A stretch of DNA of 64,000 nt, from the NCBI GenBank assembly GCA_021234155.1, contig JAJEKV010000011.1:13867255-13931254 (forward strand). The letters run 5' to 3'. The translations under genes and the position numbers were made by a program. Source of the DNA: Isoetes taiwanensis. Its lineage: Eukaryota > Streptophyta > Lycopodiopsida > Isoetales > Isoetaceae. Positions 1 to 11,212 of the stretch are shown here, one piece after another (positions within the stretch are counted from its first letter, which is position 1; the number at the start of each line of letters is the position of its first letter). Under the pieces are notes generated by a model that saw nothing but the letters and a program-made list of their open reading frames with translations, was not told the DNA's origin and searched no databases.

Positions 1-1100
1 CGAGCCCAGAACTACTAGGTTGTGGGCGTAAACGTGGCGCTCCCGCGGGCTTCGGCGTGCGGTGGGGAACCAGGCCCACTATAGCTGGTGAAGCTGCGTG
101 ATGATGATGGTGCGGCGGTAGAGCATTGCGGCCCGGCGTGAGTTGACCCGGGTGACCCGTTGACATCTTGCGGTACTGCTTTGGGCTTGCGATGTCGGTG
201 TGTCATTTCTTTGCGGCTTGTTCTCGGTACGGGCTGTTTATAAGGCTTGGTCACGTCTTGCCATCTCCCACATGCGGTCTTTGCCATTGTTCATCGCCTG
301 CTGGGAGGCCCTTGCCTTCTTGGGCAATGGCGGTCCAGACTCCTGCATTTCGATCCGTGCCAAATCCTTCTCCCCAAAGGGCTTTCGATCTTTGCTGGTT
401 AACCTCCAAGGCTGACACCGCAGCCTGTCTTCGCGGTGGTAGCCTCCTCAACTTCCAGCGGAGTGTATGGCGTGCGGCGTTGTGATTGGCGTTAGCCTCA
501 TCAGCCCTCGATGCGGGCTGGACATGGTTGCAAGTGTCTCGGCCTTTCTGCCGGTCCACATCACCTGCGGCGGCGTCGAGGGCGGTATCGGGGGGGTGCG
601 TAATGCGAGCACCTCCACGGGTCTTCTTTGCCTCTCGAGTGCACCAATCGGATCTTTGTCGTCCGGTAGGTGTGCTTGGGTCTCCAACTTCGATGATCGT
701 TGTTTCGCTATCACCAAGCTGTTTTGCGCAACATGTGAGATGTTGCGGAACTCCATCTCGTCTCCGGGCCCAGTTAATGCGGGCACTATTAACCTCAACC
801 CGGCTTGGATGGCGGCCCAAGATTACGCCAGCGGAGGGGCCACAGTGGGGCACAGGCGCAGCCAACTTTTTAAAACGCCGGCTGCCCGGTGTGGGCCTTG
901 GCCCGGGCCTCCTTCTTCATGGAGGATGTCTCTCCCTTGCCCACTGCATCTGCACGGGGCCGCTTCCTTGGTGGCTCTTCTTGGTTTTCCCAGGCAGGCT
1001 CGGCCTGTGGGAGGTTAGCAGGTTGTGCAGGGGTTTGCCCGAGGTGGGGGGCTGTGGCCTGTGGAAGCTCACCTGCTAGGGGTGAGTCCGGACACTAGGC
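1..1100. other. GC-rich segment, open on both strands, no gene recognised
   Basis: This stretch is much richer in GC than most of the window and has long open frames on both strands (251-865 on the minus strand, 467-1079 on the plus strand). Overlapping open frames are expected in GC-rich DNA by chance. The minus-strand product is rich in Arg, Pro, Ala and Thr, without a domain I can name. It could be the degraded gag region of a retroelement or a fragment of a GC-rich promoter or first exon. No start, splice site or motif decides between these. I treat it as unassigned. Confidence 0.3.
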
Positions 1101-1120
1101 TGCTTCTGTGGCCATGACTA

Positions 1121-1255
1121 GGGGTATGGCACGTCAAGCAAGGTTTAGGCTATGGCAGTGGCTTGTCAGGTCCGGCAGGGCTAGGCAGGCTATGGTAGGG
1201 CTGTGGCCAGGCTAGGCAAGGCCAAGAGGCAGTTGGTTGGGCTATGGCAATGTCA
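1121..1255. repeat. GGCTATGG / GGCTAGG-rich simple repeat
   Basis: Short units such as ggctatgg, ggctagg and ggcaagg recur irregularly. No coding sense is apparent. Confidence 0.5.
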
Positions 1256-1555
1256 GACAAATGTTGGAGCCTAGCTCAACAGTATTCTGTGCGTTGACTT
1301 CCAAAGGCTATGGGGTCTCTGGCTGTAAAAAGCGTGCTCAGAATCCAATTTGGGGACCCAAAATCGCAGTCAGAGCACCTTTTGGGGGTTTGGGGGTTTT
1401 TGGGGCTAGAGAGAGATTGTTCCCTTAAATGTCCTCCAAAGAGAGAAGCATCTAATATAAAATATACACTGTAATACGATGTCGCAATGCATTGGTCATC
1501 TATAATGAAGCACAATTTCATTATAATGGGAAAATTTTTAGTAAACTGGAATTTT

Positions 1556-1660
1556 TTTATTATGGGGGTTGTATAGACCTTATCTGGGGGGTTGTATACC
1601 GCGTGTCACGATTACCACATATCATAGACCTTATCTTGGGGGTTCTATACCGTCGCGATG
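1556..1660. repeat. Two-copy direct repeat (about 50 bp apart)
   Basis: The phrase atagaccttatct followed by ggggg and ttgtataccg or ttctataccg occurs twice (around 1573 and 1623). It is a small local duplication, of unknown significance. Confidence 0.5.
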
Positions 1661-1828
1661 CAGGTGTATCATACATACATGAATATTTAGAGAACATAAT
1701 AACGGTATCATATACCAACTTCCAAACACAATAGAGACCAAAGTATGAACTATGTATGTCCCTAGTAACCTTCCCCAAGTTCCTAACCCCTTCCCTTCCC
1801 TTTCCCTTAAGCTGCGAGGTCTAACCCA

Positions 1829-2285
1829 TCACGGGTTAGGAGTCAAAAGCTCACGCTCATCCCATGCTGATTCTTCCCACCATATGGGGTACCTAGTCAT
1901 TAGAAAAGTAATTCCACGAGGATAATACTCACGGAAGAAGAGCGGACCCAACTCCACAAAACCGTTGTACTCATTGTAGTACACCCTAATAAGGCCATAC
2001 ATCATCCTTAGAAATTTCATGAATGAACTTCGATATGTATGCATCGGAGAGTGTGCTAAATATCCGGCCACGAAGAAGAGGCCTCAATTCTTTGTAGCAT
2101 CTCGTCCGGATAAGGAGGGGTTCAAGCATTCCCCTCATTGCAAGTCTCCTATAACATTCAGATGGATTAATTTCCATCAGTGGCTCATGACCACAATCAA
2201 ATCGCTCCAGAATGAAGTTGATCAACTCCATTGTAAGCTCCTTGGTGGGACTGTGGCGCAACCTCCACTCAAGAAATGGTCCCAT
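1829..2285 (-). pseudogene. Broken ORF of unknown family
   Basis: Two minus-strand frames (2285-1986 and about 2035-1829) read as one protein of about 165 residues after a single frame switch near 2000-2030, where the overlapping frames share the residue pattern KFIHEI / MKFL. The upstream part is helical and charged (motif ELINFILERFDCGHEPL), and the downstream part is aromatic-rich (IWWEESAWDE). I do not recognise the family. The neighbourhood of transposon-type fragments on the same strand suggests it belongs to a transposon gene. The frame break argues that it is not functional. Confidence 0.35.
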
Positions 2286-2380
2286 AGCTCATCCATTCCG
2301 GGCCGCCTGAGAATGCAGGGCATGCTGCTTGAGGCCTTCTGGAAGTAGCCCGGGGGAGGATTGGGTCCAATCATTTAAAA

Positions 2381-2930
2381 AAGCAAGCAAGGATCACCGG
2401 CGGGACAGGAACAACACGGAGGCGAGCAAGTAGCAAGTTCAAGAGCAAGCAACAAGATCAAGTAGCAGGGAGCACGGGAATGAAGTAGCAAGGAACAAGG
2501 ATCAAGATCAAGTAGCAAGATGCAATGAACAAGGAAGATCAAGTAGCAAGAAGATCAAGGAACAAGGAAGATCAAGGAGCAAGAAGCAAGGATCAAGATC
2601 AAGTAGCAAGGAACAAGATCAAGTAGCAAGATCAAGAGCAAGGAACAAGATCAAGTAGGAAGGAACACGGGAATGAAGTAGCAAGGAACAAGGATCAAGA
2701 TCAAGTAGCGATAGCAAGATCAAGAGCAAGGAACAAGATCAAGTAGGAAGAACACGGGGAATGAAGTAGCAAGGAACAAGGATCAAGATCAAGTAGCGGA
2801 AGCAATGAACAAGGAAGATCAAGTAGCAAGAAGATCAAGGAACAAGGAAGATCAAGTAGCAAGAAGATCAAGGAACAAGGAATATGAAGGAGCAAGAAGC
2901 AAGGATGAAAAGTGAGAAGTGAAAACAAGG
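2381..2930. repeat. AAGATCAAGTAGCAAG minisatellite
   Basis: About 550 bp built from short purine-rich units (aagatcaagtagcaag, gaacaagg, gaagatcaag) in varying order. Higher-order copies of roughly 100 bp can be seen, for example around 2640-2760 and 2740-2830. The minus-strand open frame in it is an artefact of the repeat. Confidence 0.85.
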
Positions 2931-2949
2931 TAAAAAGAATTTATAGCTC

Positions 2950-3075
2950 TGAATCAATAATGTTGAAGTATAATACCAATAATGTTGAAGTATAATACCA
3001 ATAATCTTTGGCGTATAATACCAATAATGCTCCATTATAATACCAATAATGCTGAAGTATTATACCAATAATTCT
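2950..3075. repeat. ATAATACCAATAATG tandem repeat
   Basis: Six units of about 21 bp follow the pattern ataccaataatgttgaagta with drift toward the right end. It lies directly next to the preceding minisatellite. Confidence 0.8.
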
Positions 3076-3827
3076 ATAACGACTATAAAAGCGGCTCCAT
3101 TAGGTAAGTCATTCATCTCCCATCATGGCTTATAATATTTATGATGATCGGTTTGAGACCATTCTTTGCTCCATGAGCTACAATGATATTAATCATTTGC
3201 ATACGTAAAGGTGTTAAAATTTGGATCCTTACTTACAATCCAAAGCGAAAGGTCGTGAGTGTGATTGCCCGGCCTTACTCGTGTTGTGATCCATCTTCTT
3301 TGGGTTCTGGCGCCATGCCTACGGTGAATCGATCACAATAGCGAGGATTGATGATGAGTGAATCATCGACTCTATAATGCCATCAATAATATGTGCATCT
3401 AAATTATATGTATGCCATCAATAATGTGTGCATCGGATGTAATGATGTGTATTAAACACCTATTATAATAGATGTAAGGATGTTAGTATAAGCATAAATT
3501 AGGATGTATCGACAAGCGTATTAATTGTCCAAAATGCTTAAGTATTATAGCAAAAGAAATTACATACATGATTATCGAGAACATGGTGAGATTGAGAGCT
3601 TTTAGCTAATGCTATGTCCCCCACATGTCAACAATGTATTTTGGAATCTGAGCAGTCTTGGTCTTTTGCCATTTGCATCCCATGCATAATGTATGGCATC
3701 TAACTTCTCATACCTTGATGGATCGATGGATTGGGTGCGTAGCGTTTAGTTAAGCAGCACAGTATAGTCACGACCAGCGGGCATCCACCATGATACATAA
3801 ATGTGACCATAATTGGTAGACTCGGAT
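3076..3827. other. AT-rich, no gene seen
   Basis: No open frame of note, no recognised repeat and no RNA gene that I can identify. Confidence 0.5.
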
Positions 3828-5140
3828 CTAGGATGGCATCTTCTTACGTAAAGCCCAACCACGTTGGAGTTTCATAGTCTCGGTCCGGACTAAAGCGAAC
3901 ATACCTTTAAGTAACATGTGCATGAGGATCAAACTCATCCATAGGCAACCTTGGGCCGCCCATCTGGCGGCCCACAATCGTGTAGGCAAAGGTCTTACAA
4001 GCCGCGGCGGCTTCATCGACCTCACGGAGTAAATCGACTTGTAGAGGTTCTTGCCTTGTGCGCGCAACCAAAGTTGTCATTTTGAGGTCGATCACGGAGA
4101 TACATCTTCCAAACACAAAAGAATCTCGTTCGGTAATCCATAGTTGCTTTGTGTTTGTCGTTGCAAACACACTATCTTCCTGATTTTTGCGAAGGAATTC
4201 CATAATGCTATGTACTTGCGATCTTTGTCGCGGGCCGGGGAGATCTTTCAATGTCTTCCTTGGAGGGATATTTTTAGGCACCCCCGTTTGGTAGCGTTGG
4301 CTCACCATTTTCATCCTCCTTCCACATTCTTATTCCTTTTTACGGAATCCACTCTTTATGGGTTGGCGCATCTTATATTGCATAATGGGCCATTTCCCAT
4401 CCATTTTAAATCGAATAGCAATGGGTCGGTATGACTGTTAGGCGTTGGCCTTTATCGGGGATATATCCCTTGACAAAGCCTTTCAATCTGGAACTTCATC
4501 CACAAAATATGGAGCAGGGAGACTTTGCATTGCACTTGCTAAACAAGTAAAAACAACTTCGAGGCAAAGTTAGAGCATCCGATGAACTCATTAACGTCGA
4601 AAAGTTCCCAAACAATGCGTCAATATCATCATGAGTATGCCCAACCATCATGAATCCAACCTGAATCTCATCGAATACCTTAAGCCATGTCAAATAAGAG
4701 AGGTAGGAGAACACATATCTATTTTTATTTTGACCCGATGCATTATCCAACTGTAAGTAGAGATTTCGAGGAAGAGGATTGAAGCCTTCTAAGTTGGCGA
4801 TAGAAGATGAAGGCATCTTCTCTTGTGTCTGCGCTTAGCTTATCTTTGCGTGGTCGGTATCTTTTAGGGCTTGCATCAATTTGCAATCTGTAGTTCTGCT
4901 TCCACACAGATCACCGCACTTGTCTTCTTCCGGCAACTCAAGATAGTGTAGGATCCTAGAGAGTGATCCAACATGAAAGTTTGAGTCATCCTTCCAAAGA
5001 TCAAGAGAGAAATGGCCATAAGCCCGTCCACCATGACCATGTGTCAATGCTCCTGTCAAGCTGCTCTTCAAGCGATCTCCTCTCCAAACAGATTTTGCGA
5101 GATGGTGACTTCTTGGTGTGAGTGTTTTGACCTGATCCAT
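3828..5140 (-). pseudogene. Transposon-type gene with a DUF7869-like domain, decayed
   Basis: The frames 5140-4835 and 4816-4496 carry the hallmarks of a family widespread in plants and other eukaryotes and usually found in transposon-related proteins. They begin with M-D-Q-V-K, then a segment around HGHGGRAYGHFSLD. Next come LQLDNASGQNKNRYVF (Asp-Asn followed by Gly-x-Asn-Lys-Asn) and VGHTHDDIDALFGNFST. The aspartates of LDN and DDID are positioned like DDE-type catalytic residues, which is inference. A further frame, 4314-3907, continues downstream on the same strand but is interrupted and not recognisable. Several frame switches and a stop between the pieces mean that no intact product is made. 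Family assignment is from motif memory, not from a search. Confidence 0.6.
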
Positions 5141-6451
5141 CTTATCATGTATTATGCAAAGGTGACTTTACGGCGAGCGATGTGATAATGCACGCCAATG
5201 CCAATATTGACTCCCTCTGAGGAGCGTTGTTCCAACATATGTGCCAGCCGTTGAATTGAAAGGTTGCGCCTCTCCCTTGTATCTTTTGTTCTTTCCAATT
5301 TTTGCTTGATGACTACACATATGTTACACTTGGAGAATCTTGTATTTTTTGCTATCTTGGCGTCACGGAAACTCTTTCTTCCAAATATTGTAAAAAGAGG
5401 GCAAGGTTACACTCTTTCTGTCAATTCTTCCACCCACGGCACCCACTTCCTTATGTATGCTCTTCTTATTAAGGATGGAAGGAAGTTTGCGAACATTCTC
5501 CCTTATATCATCCTTTCCTTTTTGCTTCTATGTGGAATGCTCTCGCATTCTCACTAATGAAGGTATCAAGCACACTTTCGTAGCTAGTGTCACGGATCTA
5601 GGCTTCTTAGAGCACAGTATTACCATGCTCCTTTGGTTTTCCACCTAACTTTCGAACCTCTTCCTCCAACTATAAAACGTGGGCCCGAGCAACTCCTAGA
5701 GCCCGCAGCGCCATGCGCGGTGTGTGACCTCCACTCCGAGAGACCACTACTTTAAGCCTCCGACCGCCTGTATAAGTTACACTCAACACATCAAAAACAA
5801 AGCGTAATCCTGGCCTTTGCTTGATTGAGAATAAAATTCTTTTCTTAAGGCACATACTTGCTCTCGGCTCGGTTTTTTTGACACATTAGTCCTTGCGGCA
5901 TGTTGATTTTAGAGCACTCTTGATTGACTTGGGCGCACATCCTCTCCTTGCTTGCTATCCCCTTTGGTTCCCTCGACCCTCTTCACATAGTTATATTTCC
6001 TTTTCCTCTTGAATTGCTTCTCAACATCAGCTTCCAAGCACTCAACCACGAGTCATCATGTTCGAGAGCAGCTCGAGCTTGTAAATGTTGTGAAACTGTC
6101 CTACCATCATGAAGCAAAACATCATGGGTCTCCCAGGTTACTAAACTGTTAGCTATAGGCCTCTCAGCACAAGCATGACATGACCTGATGTTTTGGTTTC
6201 CCGTTGGATCTATTATGTTACCCACTGTAAGCCCGACCTTTGATACACCCAAGAACTCATCGTCTATAGCATCACGAGGATCACTAAAGACTATATTAAG
6301 CCTCGAATATTTAGATCCAATGCGGGGAGTGAAGAATGTAGCATGGCAAACCTAGTAGATCTGTTGCGGGTAGTAGGCGTCTCATCTTCAGGGCTTAAAC
6401 AACACGAGACCAAGGCGGGCAGCTAGATTCTCATGACCTCAATCTCCTCTA
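5141..6451 (-). other. Linker of the decayed transposon gene, scattered short frames
   Basis: Minus-strand frames at 5855-5670 and 6252-5983 are short and carry no domain I recognise. One has a C-x2-C pair (SCHACAERP). They lie between two transposon-type fragments on the same strand and may be remnants of the same coding region. Confidence 0.3.
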
Positions 6452-6793
6452 CTATCTAAAGTCTTCTTCATTTGTTCTTTGTATTGCTTGGTTCACCACG
6501 GTGGCGATGAAACCGATGTCCGTGAGACTCTTGGCGGATGGTGGACTACTAGATGAATCCTCTTGTGAAGAGGGCAAATTGAGGGATCTCGAAGACGTAT
6601 CTTCACTTGAGGGCCACTCATTTGGTTTTACATCCCTCTTAGGCCACTGAATGAATGTGCCTACTGCCTCACCAATGTTATCTGCCCCTCCGCAGGGGAC
6701 TGGAAGCTCTGTCGATGGGATCACGGACTCCGTGACCTCAATTGCTACATTTGAAGGATCTATTTCCTTCCCATGAAGAGTGGTTCTATTCAA
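6452..6793 (-). pseudogene. Fragment resembling DUF8039 of En/Spm-type transposon proteins
   Basis: The 113-residue minus-strand frame contains IGEAVGTFIQWPKRDV, preceded by a Pro-rich strand (STELPVPCGGADN). That pattern, valine-rich then eAvGtfvqWPk, is the one I associate with the DUF8039 module seen in plant CACTA / En-Spm transposon proteins. The C-terminal half is Ser-rich and disordered. It lacks the rest of such a protein. It may be part of the same decayed element as the fragment downstream on this strand. Confidence 0.5.
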
Positions 6794-6976
6794 AATATGT
6801 CCCCGGGCAACAATTGTGCTTCCGGCCCGAATAGGTTATGCAGGGGAAAATTGAACCTGTTTCAATCAAAGCGAAACTTTTTAGAACATATGAATTAGGC
6901 GAAAAATAAGCAATAAACAAGCAAAAGTGGCCCATTTAGTATAGAAGACAAAATTTTGGTCTAACTTTGGAGCTAA

Positions 6977-7290
6977 ATGGCGCCATGGCCCATTTGGTCG
7001 AAAACAGAGACAGTTGGATCAAAATGGCGCCATGGCTCATTTGATCAAATTCAAACCCATGGCAACGTGACAGGTGTGAATTTGGAACAAATAGCGCCAT
7101 GGCGCCATTTGATCGAAGTGCACCGTTTCGTCCAAATGGCACCATGGCGCCATTTAGCTTCAAATTCACAACATTTCAACCTTGCACCATGTTCAACCCG
7201 AATGGCCATGGCGCCATTTACCAATACACCATTTTAAGGGTATTTGGAATAGAATGGCGCCACAAGCCATTTGATCAAGTGGGAGCCATG
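6977..7290. repeat. GGCGCC/CCATGG palindrome cluster A
   Basis: At least seven copies of an AAATGGCGCCATGG-type dyad, each centred on ATGGCGCCAT or GCGCCATGGCGC and bounded by AAATGG...CCATTT, spaced 35-60 bp apart. Intervening sequence differs between copies. Because the unit is self-complementary, both strands show it. The same dyad recurs in two introns of the gene to the right. Confidence 0.85.
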
Positions 7291-8445
7291 AGGCGATTTG
7301 ACTAAGCTCCATCACAAAATCTACACGAGGTGCCTATGTTATGCATTCTTGCTCCCATTGCTGTATATGTGTCAATAAGAGCAGGCATGCATAACATGGG
7401 CACCCCATGCAAACTCTGCAAGTGAAACCAAGTTTCTGTGTCCTGGCAGTATGAAATTCAGCATTTGAACACGCTACACCTACCAGAACATTATTCCTAC
7501 CAGAAATAGTGGACTTACTTGATATTAGATAGATCCATGGTGGTATGTACTCGAGCAGTAGATGGAACAGGAAAAAGAAGCTAATCCCAGCAGATGAATT
7601 CGCAGAGAACTGAGCGCCAAGAAGAAAGCGCCAAGAATCACCTGGGATTTCTGTGAGCGCCAAGAAGAAAGCGCCTGACAGCACGCATGCGCCTTGCAAA
7701 GTTTCTGCCTCTGGCGCTGAAAAAGAAGCGCCTTATCGGCGGCGGTAAAACGAAACGAACAAAGGGATTCGGCGCGCTGAAACCGCCGTCAAACGTCTGC
7801 GTCGTGGCATGGTCGCCTTAAGAGGAAGAACGGCGACAAAGAGGGAGCTTTAAATGCAAAGTACAATTTTAAAAGCGGACCATTCGACTTCGGACAAGTG
7901 GCAGCCAAATTTCAATTCACGGGCGGGAATTTTAAATTTTGTGGTGGCAAATTTTCAAATTACGGGCGGGATTTTTGAATTCTATGTTCAAATTTGGTAG
8001 GCGAAGCGGGAAATATTCGAATTTCAAAATTCAATTTTGGGCGGGCATGGGCGTCTGGACCGCCATGGGCATGGGCGGGCATGCCCGCCTGGACCGCCAC
8101 GGGCGTCAGCGGGCATGGGCGGCTTGGCGGGCATGGGCGCCTGGACAGCCACGGGCCCTAGCTGCCCGCCTGTGGTGCAGCAGACAGCCAGCGGCCAAAG
8201 TTAGTTATGCCCCATTGTTTTTCTGGAGGACCTCATTTGCGCTTTCATTTCGTATTCCAGCTCTCAGCGCCTCGACCCTAGCCGCCAGCGCCCAGCGCCT
8301 TCTCGCCAGCGCCTAGCGCCCAGCGCCTCCAACAGCCTTTTTTCGCCCCCTGGTTTTAGTTTTTCCGGCGCCATTTCCCCACAGTTCAGCGCCTCACTCC
8401 ATCAAGCTACACACCAGTTTCTGGGCCAAAATCAAGGCGCTCGAA
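7291..8445. other. Upstream flank with dense GCGCC motifs
   Basis: The stretch 7600-7740 carries several copies of agcgccaagaagaaagcgcc. The stretch 8040-8160 has a gggcatgggcg-type repeat, and 8260-8360 has a run of cagcgcc units. A minus-strand open frame (7699-7334) and a plus-strand one (7939-8316) are compositional. The region immediately precedes the first exon of the multi-exon gene, so it probably includes its promoter and leader. I see no clear TATA box. Confidence 0.45.
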
Positions 8446-8559
8446 ATGGAAGTCGACAATTCTGGAGCAACTCGGAATGTGGAGGCGGCCCGGCTAACTT
8501 GCCGGAAAAACCTGGGTATGTCATCTACTTGCCTTTGTTTCTTTTGGCGAAATGGCGCC

Positions 8560-9255
8560 CGCCCTTTTCGAATCTTATTCTTGAATTTGTGTATGCATGG
8601 GCGAGAAATGGCGCCATGGCGCCATTTGATGTCCACTAGCTTACATTAGGGTCTTGTTGTTGGCAAATGGCGCCATCGCGCCATTTGATGTTTATTGTCC
8701 TATTTTTGGGTATTGTTGTTTGCAAATGGCGCCATCGCGCCATTTGATGTCTATTAGCTTACATTAGGGGCCTGTGGTTGACAAATGGCGCCATGGCGCC
8801 GTTTAATGTTCATTAGCTTACAATAGGGTATTGCTAGCAAATGGTCTTTTTGTTGGAAAATGGCGCCACCGCGCCATTGTCTTACATTAGGGTCCTGTGG
8901 TTGACAAATGGCGCCATGGCGCCGTTTAATGTTTTGTAGCTTACAATGGTGTATTGTTGTTGGAAAATGGTCTTCTTATTGGCAAATAAGCTACGCGCCA
9001 TTTGATGTCTATTGTCTTACATTAGGGACACATGGTTGACAAATGGCGCCATGGCGCCGTTTAATGTTCGATAACTTACAATATTGTATTGTTGTAGGCA
9101 AATGGTCTTCTTGTTGGCAAATGGCGGCCGCGCCATTTGATGTCTATTGTCTTCGATTTGATGTCTATTGTCTATCGCCATCGATGTCTATTATCTTACA
9201 TTTGTGTAGATTGCAATGAACTTCGGATGCAAATGGCGCCATGGCCCATTTGCTT
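8560..9255. repeat. GGCGCC palindrome cluster B (inside intron 1)
   Basis: About ten dyads of the form aaatggcgccatggcgcca sit in a partly tandem array with a unit of roughly 85-95 bp: dyad, then tttgatgtctattagctta, then cattagggtcctgtggttgac. Some copies have decayed to atggcgccatcgcgccat or lost the centre. The array fills almost all of the first intron. Confidence 0.85.
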
Positions 9256-11097
9256 AGTCGTCTGATACGTCTACTTGTTTCAGTCAGAGTTATTGATGCC
9301 TTTGTTGCTGATGCGTCTTTGTTGCAGCTATGTTACGTTCAGAAACACAATTTCAATCCGACCAGACTATCATGCTGTCAGATAGGAACTGGTGCATGGA
9401 AATAATGCGGGTGAGCCCCTCCACCTCTGGGGCTCGAAAGGAGACTGCGAAGAGAGCTCACTGGCGATAAAGGAGACGCGGCCCGATGGCGGAATTTACC
9501 AGTAGGGTATCTTGGTTAACATGAGGTTGACTAGCAAGAGCGGGCGCGAAGATTGGATCAGGGTGGTCTGTGAAGACACAATGCAGCAGAAAATAATAGT
9601 CTACTATGTGGACTGGAAGTTTTATGATCCCACAATAATGTCTGCTAGTATAGCAAATGTAGCTGGTTCGGCGAAAGCAAGGCTGGGCTCTGCCATCATA
9701 CAACAACTTTGAAGAAGCTGATATCAGAGGTCCACAAGAAATCTTGAGGGGTTTTATGATTCTTCGCAATCGTTTGAACGAGTCGAAGAACTCTGTTTCA
9801 TTCGTTGTCAAGGCATTAGCCCAACAGAAACTACCCGCCATTGTGGACACGGCGTGGCTGAAAACCGTTAGCAGGAAGAAAAAACCTAAGGAGGCGGTGC
9901 GGTAAAATGAAAAAAAAGACTCCTCATCTGCTACTGAGGAAGATGGCCAGGAAGCTGAGCAAGGAAAGGCGGCGGACAAGGGGAAGGTGAAGAGAAAGGA
10001 CCACGAAGATCCTGATAAGGAAAAGAAAGAGAAGAAGGAAAGGAAAGAAAAGGAAAAGAAAGAAAGGAAGGAAAGGAAGAAGAAAGACAAGAAAGACAAG
10101 GAAAAGGACGGGAAAGGGAGGAAGGAAGAACAGGCGGGGCAGGAAAGGGACGGAGAGGAAAGGGAACCAGAAGCAATAGAAGGGAAAAAGAAGAAGAAGC
10201 ACAGGGGGGAGTCCTCTGAGAAGGAGAGGACACCTAAAAAACAGAGGGAGAGACACTTTCGGACTCCAAGTCCCGATGGCGGTCCCGGGACGGCATGAGA
10301 GGAGCGGCGAAAGCACGCCGTGGTGGTGGTGAAGTTCCAAGCCCATCACATATCCAAGATTCTGCAGGCACGCCGGCCAAAAGGGTCCCCATTAAGAAGA
10401 CAGAGCCAAAGAAGCTCACATTAAGAATAGCTCAGCACTTGCTCGAGGTGCCTCCAAATCTTAAGGTGGAAAGATCAGAAGAGGAGAAGACGGCACAGAA
10501 CACGTTACAGAAGATCATTGACCACCGCCATCTTTTTCCTCTGGGCATCACATTTATAAAACGAATAAACGTGTTCAGCCTATACCAAGGGCCTGCAAAT
10601 CTGACATCTAGGCCAAGAAATATGGAGCACGTCAAGACCTTAGTGGAATCCTTTCAAAGAGACCCACATCCGGTGTTTACTCCTGCGGACGTGATTCCAT
10701 TCAATCCCCTCACAAAGAAACTACATCCTTGGAAAACTGAGGATGACCTCATGGGGATGAACTATTACATAGTGAATGGCAATCATTACATTATGGCCGC
10801 CCGACTTGTTTGTAGAAGACTTCGGCACAAAAGTCCCAAGAACAAATGGCAAAAATTTATGAGTATCGGAATTGCCGAGTCTTGTCTGGCACGGTGGACG
10901 AGCAAGAGTGCCTGCAGCTCAGTTGTGAAGTCAATGATATCGCTGCCAAGACTATCTTCAAGGAGCCTTTCATTGATAAAATAACCCAACTGCGGCAACA
11001 ATATGCTCTTTGCGGGAAGCCTGATCCATCGGGACGCGGGCAATCTCGTTCAGAACCATACAAGGTACATCGTGTTTTTACTTTTACGCTAGATTAC

Positions 11098-11212
11098 CAA
11101 ATGGCGCCCACGGCCCATTTCTTTGAAAAAATGGCGCCCGCGGCGCCATTTAGTCAAATAAATGGCGCCACGGCGCCATTTGGTAAACAAATGGCGCCGC
11201 GGCGCTATTTCA
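11098..11212. repeat. GGCGCC palindrome cluster C (inside intron 2)
   Basis: Four dyads (aaatggcgcccacggcccattt, atggcgcccgcggcgccattt, atggcgccacggcgccattt and atggcgccgcggcgctattt) sit about 30 bp apart. They fill the centre of the intron between 11065 and 11252. Confidence 0.85.

Noticed and set aside
467-1079. Plus-strand frames of 183 and 197 residues
   Set aside because: They overlap each other and a minus-strand frame in GC-rich DNA; none shows a motif.
2701-2928. 75-residue minus-strand frame
   Set aside because: Product of the minisatellite; consists of repeated Leu-rich units.
7334-7699. 121-residue minus-strand frame
   Set aside because: No domain, no splice or start support, and it overlaps GCGCC-repeat sequence.
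9458-10349. Long minus-strand frames (Phe/Leu/Ser/Pro-rich, up to 213 residues)
   Set aside because: They are the complement of the Lys/Glu-rich coding tract on the plus strand; composition alone keeps them open.
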